A stretch of 64,000 bases of DNA from Leeuwenhoekiella sp. GTDB taxonomy: Bacteria > Bacteroidota > Bacteroidia > Flavobacteriales > Flavobacteriaceae. The position numbers were made by a program, and so were the translations under genes. Under the pieces are notes generated by a model. The model had not been told where the DNA came from. It was given only the letters and a program-made list of their open reading frames with translations, and did not search any database. Location of the stretch: assembly GCA_002708845.1 (NCBI GenBank), contig PAPI01000034.1, forward strand, positions 1 through 64,000, written 5' to 3'. Each line of letters opens with the position of its first letter. Position 1 is the stretch's first letter. Shown here piece after piece: positions 18,151 to 26,922 of this stretch.

Positions 18151-19524
18151 TTAGCGGCGCGAAGCACCATTTCTCATATTCACATCCTGATCTACTCCAA
18201 GGTAATCCTGTACGGTTCTAAAACCGATATAGCTTCGGGCAGAATCAGCATATTCATAATCACGTGTACTTACCTGAATCATATAAGCAACGTCTTTCCA
18301 AGAACCTCCACGCACAACTTTCCGGCCATTAAGCGGATCGCTAACATTGGGGTTCATTGTAGAAACATATTCATAGGCGTTGGGGTCGTAGGATGAAGCC
18401 ACCCATTCTGACACATTACCCGCCATATTGTATAAATCGTAATCGTTAGGCTCATAAGCATCAGCCTCTACTGTATAAAGTGCCTGGTCTGCAGCATAAT
18501 CACCACGCAAGGGCTTAAAGTTTGCCATAAAACAACCACGGTCATTTTTGGTATAGGGCCCACCCCAGGGATAAGTTGCGCCTTCTAAACCACCACGAGC
18601 AGCGTATTCCCATTCTGCTTCGCTAGGCAAACGGAAACGGTTTACTAATTCCTGACCACGTTGTTTTTTATACGAGTTTTTGTTATCCGTTCGCCATTGG
18701 CAAAATGCTTTGGCCTGTTGCCAACTCACACCAACAACCGGATAATCATCATAAGCGCTATGCCAGAAATAATCATTATGCATAGGCTCATTGTAGGAAT
18801 ACGCAAAATCTTTAATCCAAACCGTAGTATCAGGATATATTTTAGTTTCTTCAGTTACGATAAACTCTTTACGAGAACCATTCTTTTTTCGGGCAGCTGC
18901 CTCAATATCCAAATACTTGTACTTGAACACCAACTTTTCCACATCAATGGTGCGCTGACCATTATATGCTTCTTCAAGGGGGATGTACATAGAATCCATA
19001 ACCATTACATAAGACTCGTCTGGATAATCCATCGGATCTTCAATAAGGTCAATATCCCAGTTTAATTTTCTATCACTATAATCATCACTTAAACTATAGT
19101 AATTATCATACATGTATTGTTCATACGGCGTCATATCATCCGGATCATAATCCATAAAGGCATACTCACCAATACCGTCATTTCCGGGTGTTTCTCCCAT
19201 AAGATCTGCCTCAATAGCTAAACGCGCACGGATGACCGAATCCCGAACCCATTGAACAAACTGCCTGTATTCTGAATTTGTAATTTCGGTTTCATCCATG
19301 TAGAACGAGCGGACTGTAACCGTCTTGGTAGGCGCATCTTTAATGGCAGCGATGTCGTCATCACTCTTACCCATTATATAGGCTCCACCGGAAACTAATG
19401 TCATTCCGTAGGGCTTTTCGGGATTCCACTTTTTGCCTTTTGCCCCAACAAGCTCACCGCGATCATTGCGACCGCAACCAATCAACGAGCTCGCAATTGC
19501 AATAATTGCAAGAAACTTCTTCAT
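18151..19524 (-). CDS. gldK: Gliding motility lipoprotein GldK (FGE-sulfatase fold)
   Basis: A 457-residue outer-membrane lipoprotein. The lipobox SLIGC places the lipidated cysteine near residue 17. The rest is a formylglycine-generating-enzyme / SUMF1-type domain: GGAYIMGKSDDD, DETEITNSEYRQFV, PVVGVSWQQAKAFCQWR and a closing VVRGGSWKD segment. In GldK this domain has a structural role in the periplasmic ring with GldN. A large acidic, Tyr/Asp-rich insertion (about residues 110-180) splits the domain. It leads the gldKLMN operon, with a promoter-like element upstream. Confidence 0.96.
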   Translation of the reverse strand: MKKFLAIIAIASSLIGCGRNDRGELVGAKGKKWNPEKPYGMTLVSGGAYIMGKSDDDIAAIKDAPTKTVTVRSFYMDETEITNSEYRQFVQWVRDSVIRARLAIEADLMGETPGNDGIGEYAFMDYDPDDMTPYEQYMYDNYYSLSDDYSDRKLNWDIDLIEDPMDYPDESYVMVMDSMYIPLEEAYNGQRTIDVEKLVFKYKYLDIEAAARKKNGSRKEFIVTEETKIYPDTTVWIKDFAYSYNEPMHNDYFWHSAYDDYPVVGVSWQQAKAFCQWRTDNKNSYKKQRGQELVNRFRLPSEAEWEYAARGGLEGATYPWGGPYTKNDRGCFMANFKPLRGDYAADQALYTVEADAYEPNDYDLYNMAGNVSEWVASSYDPNAYEYVSTMNPNVSDPLNGRKVVRGGSWKDVAYMIQVSTRDYEYADSARSYIGFRTVQDYLGVDQDVNMRNGASRR

Positions 19525-19557
19525 AGGTTAATTATGTTAAATCTAGATTTGAGACGG

Positions 19558-19588
19558 TAAACCTATCTATAAAAATGCTAAAAAGCAA
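19558..19588 (-). promoter_or_regulatory. Candidate promoter of the gldKLMN operon
   Basis: On the minus strand TTGC (19585-19588), a 19-base spacer, then TAGGTTTA (19558-19565), which resembles TTTG-N19-TAnnTTTG with one or two changes per box. The gldK ATG lies about 34 bases downstream. It separates gldK from the upstream arginase-fold gene. Confidence 0.35.
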
Positions 19589-19630
19589 TTTTTTCATGAA
19601 AATTACCAAAAAATCTAAATAAATTGTTAA

Positions 19631-20797
19631 TTATATTTCATTCTTACGTTTTGCCTTATACCAACGCTCCGGAATCTCTTGATTACAGGCGTTTACATAA
19701 TCTTCTTCGGTGCAAGGTAATAACGTGTGCCTTTTTAATTTAGTATTAACGCCTTCTAAAAAAGGAATTTCAATCCACCATCGGTCTGATTTCCGGCTTT
19801 TATAAAAGCTCAACATCTCATCATCAATAGGTACATTGTAATGCAGAAAATCCTCATCACGATTAGAAAGTGACTCATTCATTCTGTAATTCACCCCTTC
19901 GATAAAATACCAAATCATCTGCCCCAGCAACGAAGCTGAAACAGTAACCTCTTTTGTTATTAAATATTCAAATATCCCAAATACACGCACCCGGTCACTC
20001 AAACCCGCATACCTGGCGATCGCGCAGGATTCACGTCCATTAAAACCGTTGCTATGCTCCGGATGCATAAAACCGAGTACATCTGCCTGTATCGCAGAAA
20101 GATCAAAACTTACGATATCTGCGTCCCTCATTACAGGCTCAATCCTACTTATATCGCTTGTTAAATTCCCCAGTCTAAAAGCATCAAAATAGAGTTTTTC
20201 CATCAGATCAATTTCTTCCTGACTGTTGAAAAAAGTTTGGTAGCCTAAATTTGAGTAGTTGAAAAGGTTATAGGGCTGATCTATAATTATTTTACCCACA
20301 TAGGACTCGTGAGTAATGGGCAAACTGCTGTTACCTAAATCAAAACGACTATCTACATTAACTAGGTTTACCATCTGATCCAGATCATCAAACGCCCGAT
20401 ACAAGGCATAAGTCAGATCCTGGCTACCTCCAAGTATTATTGGAATCACGTCATTCTTAACGCAGGAACTAACCAATTCTTTGAGCGCGTAGTATGTATC
20501 TGACAATTGATCTCCGGCTTCAAGATCACCCAGATCACCCACTCTGGTATGCCAGTTCCCCGGGAATAATTTGTAGAATGCCTTACGTGCGGTAGAAAAA
20601 TCAAGATAATCTTCAAGCTCCTCAACTGCTCCACGACGCTCTCTAACCCCAATTAGAACCACGTCAAGCTCTGCGAGCTCAGGCAAACCCGACTCCCTCG
20701 AGTGAATTTTAAGTTGGTTGAATAACCGCTGCTCATTAAATAACCCGGCCTGCGCAAGAAGCGCATCAGAAACCGGAAGCAAATTTTCAAATGCCAT
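19631..20797 (-). CDS. Arginase-fold protein, probably without a metal centre
   Basis: A 388-residue protein of the ureohydrolase (arginase / agmatinase / formimidoylglutamase) fold, usually labelled formimidoylglutamase in this group. The manganese-ligand motifs are degenerate. The GGDHS site reads GGSQD (residues 123-127), so the ligand His is Gln. The DAHxD site reads DSRFD (149-153), so the second ligand His is Arg. The SxDxD site reads SFDLS (230-234), so the last ligand Asp is Ser. Half of the six canonical ligands are gone, so hydrolase activity looks unlikely. It lies three bases after topA and 106 bases before gldK on the same strand. A structural or regulatory role is inference. Confidence 0.85.
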   Translation of the reverse strand: MAFENLLPVSDALLAQAGLFNEQRLFNQLKIHSRESGLPELAELDVVLIGVRERRGAVEELEDYLDFSTARKAFYKLFPGNWHTRVGDLGDLEAGDQLSDTYYALKELVSSCVKNDVIPIILGGSQDLTYALYRAFDDLDQMVNLVNVDSRFDLGNSSLPITHESYVGKIIIDQPYNLFNYSNLGYQTFFNSQEEIDLMEKLYFDAFRLGNLTSDISRIEPVMRDADIVSFDLSAIQADVLGFMHPEHSNGFNGRESCAIARYAGLSDRVRVFGIFEYLITKEVTVSASLLGQMIWYFIEGVNYRMNESLSNRDEDFLHYNVPIDDEMLSFYKSRKSDRWWIEIPFLEGVNTKLKRHTLLPCTEEDYVNACNQEIPERWYKAKRKNEI

Positions 20798-20800
20798 GAA

Positions 20801-23323
20801 TTACTTCTTTTTTGCAGTTGTCTTTTTACTGGTCGTTTTCTTCTTGGCTGTTTTTGAAGCCGGCTTTTTCTTAGACTTAGGGCCTTGCTTCTCAAGTATT
20901 TCTTTCACTTCCTCAAGCGTAAGTTTAGCCGCATCTACAGTCTTAGGCAGCTCAATTTTAGTCTTACCCTTAATTATATTTGACCTGCCCCAGCGTGCTT
21001 TCTCAACCCGAATACCTTCATCCTTGAAGTTGTGTATTATCTTATCTTTTTCTTTTTGCTTCTTGTCTTCTATTAATTGCACAAGATCATCTTCAGAAAG
21101 ATTATCAAAATCATATTTCTTATTGACATTAATAAAAATTCCATTCCATTTGATAAATGGGCCAAAGCGTCCAACACCTTTAGTTACAGGTTTATCTTCG
21201 TATTCATAAATTGGTGCATCTGCTTTCTGCTTTTCCTTGATGTATTTTACAGCCTCATCGTATTCCACTTCAAGCGGATCGCGGCCTTTTGGAAGGGAAA
21301 CAAAGTTTTTCCCAAATTTCACATAAGGACCATAACGCCCGTTATTTACCTCAACTAGTTCACCTTCATACTCCCCTAATTCGCGTGGTAATTTAAAGAG
21401 ATCCATAGCCTCTTCAAAAGTGATACTTTCTAATTGCTGATCTGGTAACAGACCCGCAAACTGAGGCTTCTCATCGTCTTCTACGGAACCGATCTGTACC
21501 ATCGCACCATATTTACCCAAACGTACGCTTACTGGCTTACCAGTTTTAGGATCAGTTCCTAAAACACGCTCTCCCACTTCACGGTCTGCATTTTCAGCAA
21601 CATCTTTAACTTGCGGATGAAAATCTTTATAAAAGTCTCTCATCATTTTGGTCCATTCCTCGTTTCCTTCCGCGATTTCGTCAAAATCCTGTTCAACCTT
21701 AGCGGTAAAATTATAATCGAGAATATTCTCAAAATGATTAACCAAAAAGTCATTCACCACCATACCTACATCGGTAGGCACGAGTTTACCTTTATCAGAA
21801 CCCACCTTTTCAGTAAGTTTCTTGGCCTTAATGCTTCCTTTTTTAAGGGTAAGCAAATCGTATTCGCGCTCTGTACCTTCAACATTACCCTTTTCTATAT
21901 ATTTTCTATTTTGAATTGTGGTAATTGTAGGCGCGTACGTTGAAGGACGGCCAATACCCAGCTCTTCCAGTTTTTTAACCAAAGAAGCTTCAGTATAACG
22001 GTAAGGCGGTCTGGTAAAACGTTCTGTAGCAGTAATCCAAAGGTTATCGAGTTGTTCTCCTTCTTTTAAAGGCGGAAGGATTCCGCTTTCTTCCTGATCT
22101 TCATCGTCGGTTCCTTCCAGATATACTTTTAAGAATCCATCAAATTTAATCACCTCACCATTTGCAGTAAAGTTTGACGGATGATTGGAAGAGGCAATCT
22201 GAACATTGGTTCGCTCCAATTGCGCTTCGCTCATTTGAGAGGCAATGGCCCGCTTCCAAATAAGCTCATACAATCGTGCCTGATCTCTATCCATATTCAC
22301 GCTATGCTTACTAAAATCAGTAGGTCTTATTGCTTCGTGAGCTTCCTGAGCACCTTTACTTTTTCCTTTATAATTACGCTCTTTATGGTATTTCTGACCG
22401 TAGGCCGCAACAATTTCATCTGCTGCACCCTGTTTAGCATCCTGCGAAAGGTTGACGCTATCAGTTCTCATATAAGTAATAAGACCCGCCTCGTAAAGAC
22501 GCTGAGCCAAAGTCATTGTTTTACTCACTGAAAAATACAGTTTACGCGAGGCTTCCTGCTGAAGGGTTGAAGTCGTAAACGGAGGGGCCGGCGCTTTCTT
22601 GGCCGGTTTTGTAGTCAACGCATCAACCGTAAAACTAGCATTGGCGTTAGCGTTTAAAAAAGCTTCCGCTTCCTTCCGGTTGTCAAGATTCTTGGGCAGT
22701 TTGGCTTTTAGGGTTTTCCCTTCTGCATTGGCAAACTCGGCATCTATTCTAAAATAATCCTCAGTATTGAAAGCCTGGATCTCACGTTCTCGCTCTACAA
22801 TGAGTCGCACAGAAACAGATTGCACACGCCCTGCTGAGAGGCCTCCTTTAACTTTTCGCCATAAAACCGGCGAAATCTCATATCCTACCAGGCGATCAAG
22901 TACCCGGCGTGCCTGCTGGGCATTCACCAGATTATAATCGATCTCTCTGGGATTTTCAATGGCTCTTAAAATGGCTTTTTTGGTAATTTCAGAAAAAACA
23001 ATTCGCTTGGTCTTGTTCTTATCTAAGTCTAATTCTTCTGCTAAATGCCAGGCGATCGCCTCTCCCTCCCGGTCCTCATCACTCGCTAACCATACCATTT
23101 CTGCTTTGCTGGCTAGATCCTTTAATTTCTTTACAACAGCCTTTTTATCTTTATTAACGGTGTACTTCGGTTTAAAATCACCTTCCACATCAACGCCAAG
23201 TTCTTTAGTAGGCAAATCTGCGATATGCCCAAAGCTACTTTCAACCTTGAATTCCTTTCCTAAAAATTTTTCTATCGTCTTTGCTTTCGCAGGTGACTCA
23301 ACAATTACCAGATTTTTTGCCAT
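20801..23323 (-). CDS. topA: DNA topoisomerase I (type IA)
   Basis: An 840-residue enzyme that relaxes negative supercoils by passing DNA through a single-strand break. The Toprim domain starts at once (VESPAKAKTIEKFLG) and includes the metal-binding DEDREGEAIAWHL. The active-site tyrosine is in AGLITYMRTDSVNLS near residue 284. The C-terminus carries repeated strands such as GRYGPYVKFGKNF and GRFGPFIKWNGIF instead of Cys4 zinc ribbons, then a Lys-rich tail that would contact DNA. It is first gene of a two-gene unit with the arginase-fold gene. Confidence 0.97.
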   Translation of the reverse strand: MAKNLVIVESPAKAKTIEKFLGKEFKVESSFGHIADLPTKELGVDVEGDFKPKYTVNKDKKAVVKKLKDLASKAEMVWLASDEDREGEAIAWHLAEELDLDKNKTKRIVFSEITKKAILRAIENPREIDYNLVNAQQARRVLDRLVGYEISPVLWRKVKGGLSAGRVQSVSVRLIVEREREIQAFNTEDYFRIDAEFANAEGKTLKAKLPKNLDNRKEAEAFLNANANASFTVDALTTKPAKKAPAPPFTTSTLQQEASRKLYFSVSKTMTLAQRLYEAGLITYMRTDSVNLSQDAKQGAADEIVAAYGQKYHKERNYKGKSKGAQEAHEAIRPTDFSKHSVNMDRDQARLYELIWKRAIASQMSEAQLERTNVQIASSNHPSNFTANGEVIKFDGFLKVYLEGTDDEDQEESGILPPLKEGEQLDNLWITATERFTRPPYRYTEASLVKKLEELGIGRPSTYAPTITTIQNRKYIEKGNVEGTEREYDLLTLKKGSIKAKKLTEKVGSDKGKLVPTDVGMVVNDFLVNHFENILDYNFTAKVEQDFDEIAEGNEEWTKMMRDFYKDFHPQVKDVAENADREVGERVLGTDPKTGKPVSVRLGKYGAMVQIGSVEDDEKPQFAGLLPDQQLESITFEEAMDLFKLPRELGEYEGELVEVNNGRYGPYVKFGKNFVSLPKGRDPLEVEYDEAVKYIKEKQKADAPIYEYEDKPVTKGVGRFGPFIKWNGIFINVNKKYDFDNLSEDDLVQLIEDKKQKEKDKIIHNFKDEGIRVEKARWGRSNIIKGKTKIELPKTVDAAKLTLEEVKEILEKQGPKSKKKPASKTAKKKTTSKKTTAKKK

Positions 23324-23393
23324 AGTGATTTTTTGAAGCTATTTGCCCATTTTAAATGAGCCACAAGCCAATCTATTTCTGACTTGAGATAGA

Positions 23394-23401
23394 CAAAAGT
23401 A
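23394..23401 (-). promoter_or_regulatory. TACTTTTG -7 box of topA
   Basis: Matches TAnnTTTG on the minus strand, about 70 bases upstream of the topA ATG. The -33 position at 19 bases reads GGTT instead of TTTG. Confidence 0.4.
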
Positions 23402-23593
23402 GTAGAAATTTTATTATCCGAACCCGCAACATTAGTATACGTGATTGATATACTTTCTATTCTGTCTAAAAATTGATCAACGAACTTAAACAAAAAATAC
23501 AGAAAATGATCCCTTTAAAGCCTGACGTCCCAGTATTTTCACTCCTATGTCTTAAATCCCCGGAAAACCTTCAAAATAATACAGTAATGACAC

Positions 23594-23624
23594 TTTGTCA
23601 CAAGTAGGCTTAATTGTATCTTTG
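23594..23624 (+). promoter_or_regulatory. Full Bacteroidota promoter of the miaB operon
   Basis: TTTG (23594-23597), exactly 19 bases, then TATCTTTG (23617-23624). This is a perfect match to the TTTG-N19-TAnnTTTG consensus for the Bacteroidota housekeeping sigma factor. The miaB ATG lies 28 bases further on. Confidence 0.8.
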
Positions 23625-23652
23625 CCCACTATTTTAAGGAAGCAGTTTGTTT

Positions 23653-25098
23653 ATGGAGAAGATAATTGACGAAAAAAAACAAGGAGAAGCCCTCGTACTC
23701 GAGCCTCAATCAAGCAATAGCAAGAAGTTATTTATAGAAAGTTACGGTTGCCAGATGAATTTTAGTGACAGTGAGATTGTTGCATCCATTCTGTCTAAAG
23801 AAGGCTATAACACCACGCAGTCACTTGAAGACGCCGACCTTGTTCTTGTTAACACCTGTTCGATACGCGATAAAGCCGAGCAAACCGTACGCAAGCGTCT
23901 GGAAAAATACAATGCCGTAAAAAAGATAAACCCGGAAATGAAAGTTGGGGTTTTAGGCTGTATGGCAGAACGCCTTAAAAGTAAATTTCTTGAGGAGGAA
24001 AAAATCGTAGATCTCGTTGTAGGCCCAGATGCCTATAAAGATTTACCCAACTTGCTAAGTGAAGTGGAAGAAGGACGTGACGCTATAAACGTGATTCTTT
24101 CTAAAGAAGAAACCTATGGCGATATTGCTCCGGTTCGCCTGCAAAGCAACGGGGTAACTGCATTTGTAAGCATCACCCGTGGTTGCGACAATATGTGCAC
24201 CTTTTGTGTTGTTCCCTTTACCCGTGGACGCGAACGCAGTCGGGACCCTCAAAGTATTGTAGAGGAAGTTAACGATCTTGCAGCAAAAGGCTTTAAAGAA
24301 GTAACCCTGCTGGGACAAAATGTAGACAGCTTTTTATGGTACGGCGGCGGACTCAAAAAAGATTTTGACAAAGCCAGCGATATGGCTAAGGCCACAGCGG
24401 TTAATTTTTCTGGACTTTTAGCTCTGGTTGCCGAAGCACAACCCAAAATGCGCATTCGCTTTTCTACCTCTAATCCTCAAGATATGACACTGGATGTGAT
24501 TAGAACAATGGCTAAATATCCTAATATTTGTAAATACATTCATTTACCGGTGCAGAGCGGCAGCGACCGTATTCTTAAAGAAATGAACCGCCTGCATACC
24601 CGTCAGGAATACTTCGATTTAATTGACAGCATTCGCGAAATCATTCCGGACTGTGCAATTTCTCAGGATATGATTACCGGTTTCCCTACCGAAACTGATG
24701 CTGATCATCAGGATACGTTAAGCCTGATGGAATATGTGAAATACGATTTCGGTTTTATGTTTGCTTACAGCGAGCGTCCTGGTACTTTGGCTGCGCGAAA
24801 ACTGGAAGACGATGTTCCGATGCAGGTTAAAAAAGAACGTCTGGCCGAGATCATAGCCCTTCAGCAAAAGCATTCGTTACATAACACCAAAAAACAGCTT
24901 GGCAATACAGTAGAAGTACTTATTGAAAAAGAGTCCAAGAAAAGTGATGCCGAGTGGATGGGGCGTACAACTCAAAACACTGTAGCTGTTTTCCCAAAGG
25001 AGCATTATAAAGTAGGAGATTTTGTAAACGTCGAAATTTTAGATTGTACCAGCACTACCCTTTTAGGTAAGGCAGTGGGCTATTCAGAAAACAATTAA
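23653..25098 (+). CDS. miaB: tRNA-2-methylthio-N6-isopentenyladenosine synthase MiaB
   Basis: A radical-SAM methylthiotransferase of 481 residues that adds a methylthio group to isopentenyl-adenosine at position 37 of tRNAs reading UNN codons. The N-terminal UPF0004 domain holds three Fe-S cysteines in YGCQMNFSDSE, NTCSIRDK and LGCMAERL. The radical-SAM cluster cysteines are in GCDNMCTFC (residues 178, 182, 185). A C-terminal TRAM domain follows. I take the ATG at 23653 rather than a TTG two codons earlier. First gene of a five-gene operon and preceded by a perfect promoter. Confidence 0.97.
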   Translation: MEKIIDEKKQGEALVLEPQSSNSKKLFIESYGCQMNFSDSEIVASILSKEGYNTTQSLEDADLVLVNTCSIRDKAEQTVRKRLEKYNAVKKINPEMKVGVLGCMAERLKSKFLEEEKIVDLVVGPDAYKDLPNLLSEVEEGRDAINVILSKEETYGDIAPVRLQSNGVTAFVSITRGCDNMCTFCVVPFTRGRERSRDPQSIVEEVNDLAAKGFKEVTLLGQNVDSFLWYGGGLKKDFDKASDMAKATAVNFSGLLALVAEAQPKMRIRFSTSNPQDMTLDVIRTMAKYPNICKYIHLPVQSGSDRILKEMNRLHTRQEYFDLIDSIREIIPDCAISQDMITGFPTETDADHQDTLSLMEYVKYDFGFMFAYSERPGTLAARKLEDDVPMQVKKERLAEIIALQQKHSLHNTKKQLGNTVEVLIEKESKKSDAEWMGRTTQNTVAVFPKEHYKVGDFVNVEILDCTSTTLLGKAVGYSENN

Positions 25099-25107
25099 TG
25101 ACAAACT

Positions 25108-26361
25108 ATGGAATCAGTTCACGCGATTAAACAACGTTTCGGCATCATAGGTGATGATCCCAAACTCAACCGATCTATAGAAAAAGCCATTCAGGTGGCT
25201 CCCACAGATATTTCGGTCCTGGTTACCGGAGAAAGTGGGGTGGGTAAAGAAAGTATTCCACGTATTATTCACGCCCTTTCCCATCGTAAACATAATAAAT
25301 ACATAGCCGTAAACTGTGGTGCTATCCCTGAGGGAACCATTGACAGTGAGCTTTTTGGTCACGAAAAAGGCGCCTTTACCGGTGCAACTTCAACTCGAAG
25401 CGGTTATTTTGAAGAAGCTGACGGCGGAACTATCTTTCTAGACGAAGTGGGTGAACTGCCACTTCCTACTCAGGTCCGATTACTAAGAGTACTTGAAAAC
25501 GGTGAGTTTTTAAAAGTAGGCTCATCAAAAACTCAAAAAACCGATGTACGCATCGTTGCAGCTACAAACGTAAAAATGTTTGAGGCTATCAATCAGGAGA
25601 AATTCAGGGAAGATTTATACTACCGTCTGAGTACTGTCGAGATCAGTCTTCCGCCCCTGCGTGAACGTAAAGACGACATTCACTTGTTGTTCAGAAAATT
25701 TGCTTCTGACTTTGCCAGTAAATATAAGATGCCTACAATCAGGCTTGAGGATGATGCGGTTCAGCTTTTATTAAAATACCGCTGGTCTGGTAACATCAGA
25801 CAATTGCGCAATATAGCTGAACAAATTTCGGTATTGGAGCAAAACCGAAGCATCACATTAGAGAAGCTGCGCGCCTATTTACCTGACACCGGCGCAAATT
25901 TACCTGCCGTTGTAGGAAGCAAAAAAGGAGAAAGCGATTTTAGTAGTGAACGTGAGATTTTATACAAAGTCCTTTTTGATATGAAAAGTGACCTGAACGA
26001 TCTTAAAAAGCTGACGCTAGAATTGATGGAGAACGGAAACAATGCATCGGTGCGGGAAGAAAACAAGTCCCTGATTAAGAAGATTTATCAGGAAGAGGAT
26101 ACTGATGCTTTTGAGAGTGCCGAAGATATTACCGAGGTACTTCAGATTCCACAGGAGTCGGTAGTGAGTGCTCCTGTTTCAGATAAATACCATTTTGCCG
26201 AAGATGTAGAGGAAGAAGAAACCCTCTCACTTCAGGAAAAAGAATTAGAACTGATTGAAAAATCACTGGAGCGTCATAACGGAAAGCGTAAGGCCGCTGC
26301 AAAAGAGTTAGGCATCAGCGAGCGTACACTCTACCGTAAAATCAAACAATACGACCTGTAA
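25108..26361 (+). CDS. Sigma-54-dependent transcriptional activator without a sensor domain
   Basis: A 417-residue AAA+ activator of RpoN-dependent promoters. Walker A is GESGVGKE (residues 41-48), the sigma-54 contact loop is GAFTGA (88-93), Walker B is IFLDEVGEL, and an arginine-finger region follows. A Fis-type helix-turn-helix (KRKAAAKELGISERTLYRKI) closes the protein. There is no receiver, PAS or GAF domain at the N-terminus; the AAA+ domain begins at about residue 12. Between AAA+ and HTH lies an acidic linker (about 270-370). Its targets cannot be read here. It is nine bases downstream of miaB. Confidence 0.93.
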   Translation: MESVHAIKQRFGIIGDDPKLNRSIEKAIQVAPTDISVLVTGESGVGKESIPRIIHALSHRKHNKYIAVNCGAIPEGTIDSELFGHEKGAFTGATSTRSGYFEEADGGTIFLDEVGELPLPTQVRLLRVLENGEFLKVGSSKTQKTDVRIVAATNVKMFEAINQEKFREDLYYRLSTVEISLPPLRERKDDIHLLFRKFASDFASKYKMPTIRLEDDAVQLLLKYRWSGNIRQLRNIAEQISVLEQNRSITLEKLRAYLPDTGANLPAVVGSKKGESDFSSEREILYKVLFDMKSDLNDLKKLTLELMENGNNASVREENKSLIKKIYQEEDTDAFESAEDITEVLQIPQESVVSAPVSDKYHFAEDVEEEETLSLQEKELELIEKSLERHNGKRKAAAKELGISERTLYRKIKQYDL

Positions 26362-26401
26362 TAAATCCGTTTTACAATTCACCCCTTCAGTAAACGCAAC
26401 T

Positions 26402-26917
26402 ATGGCAAAACTTAAACTAACATTATTTTTTTTAAGCCTATTTACTTTAAACAGTTGCGGGTTTTATTCATTCACAGGAGTTGATATAGGAAGCGCAGAG
26501 ACCTTTGCAGTACCGTTTTTTCAGAATACAGCCGCAGTGGTAGAACCTGGAATTGATCGCACATTCACCTTTGCTCTGCAGGATTTGATTCAAAATCAAA
26601 CCAGTCTCAACTTAACCAGTAATATAAACGAAGCAGATTTAGTTTATACCGGTGAAATTATAGACTACTATTTCGCTCCTCAAACTGCCACTTCAGATAA
26701 CGTAGCGGCACAAACGCGTTTGACCATAGTTGTCCTGTGCAGCTTTACCAACAAAGCGATTGCAGACGGAAGTGCAGATTTCGAAAAGCGTTTCTCCTTT
26801 TTTGTGGACATTCCTGGAAATGCACAACCTGTAGGCGCCGTGCTTGATGGGGCAATTGAGGAAATTTTTGAACGTATAACGCAAGATATTTTTCAGGCAT
26901 CACTGGCAAACTGGTAA
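26402..26917 (+). CDS. lptE: LPS assembly lipoprotein LptE
   Basis: A 171-residue outer-membrane lipoprotein with lipobox TLNSC (lipid Cys19). LptE plugs the LptD barrel and helps insert lipopolysaccharide into the outer leaflet. The GFYSFTGVDIG start of the mature part and the strand pattern match Bacteroidota LptE. It sits between the sigma-54 activator (40 bases) and the TPR protein (5 bases) in the miaB operon. Confidence 0.88.
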   Translation: MAKLKLTLFFLSLFTLNSCGFYSFTGVDIGSAETFAVPFFQNTAAVVEPGIDRTFTFALQDLIQNQTSLNLTSNINEADLVYTGEIIDYYFAPQTATSDNVAAQTRLTIVVLCSFTNKAIADGSADFEKRFSFFVDIPGNAQPVGAVLDGAIEEIFERITQDIFQASLANW

Positions 26918-26922
26918 TTATT

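Larger units (their letters stand above)
23324..23652. other. Divergent intergenic region between topA and miaB
   Basis: No credible gene. It holds the outward-facing promoters: a TACTTTTG -7 box toward topA and a full TTTG-N19-TATCTTTG promoter toward miaB. The remainder, about 190 bases between them, shows no hairpin or repeat that I can support. Confidence 0.6.

Noticed and set aside
19566-19600. Terminator between the arginase-fold gene and gldK
   Set aside because: TGCT and AGCA form only a four-base stem before a T run; too weak to call.
20718-21209. A 163-codon plus-strand frame opposite topA
   Set aside because: Antisense to a well-supported topoisomerase frame; the translation is low in complexity and has no signal or motif.
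23305-23493. A 62-codon minus-strand frame upstream of topA
   Set aside because: It overlaps the topA start in another frame and covers the TACTTTTG promoter box; no motif.
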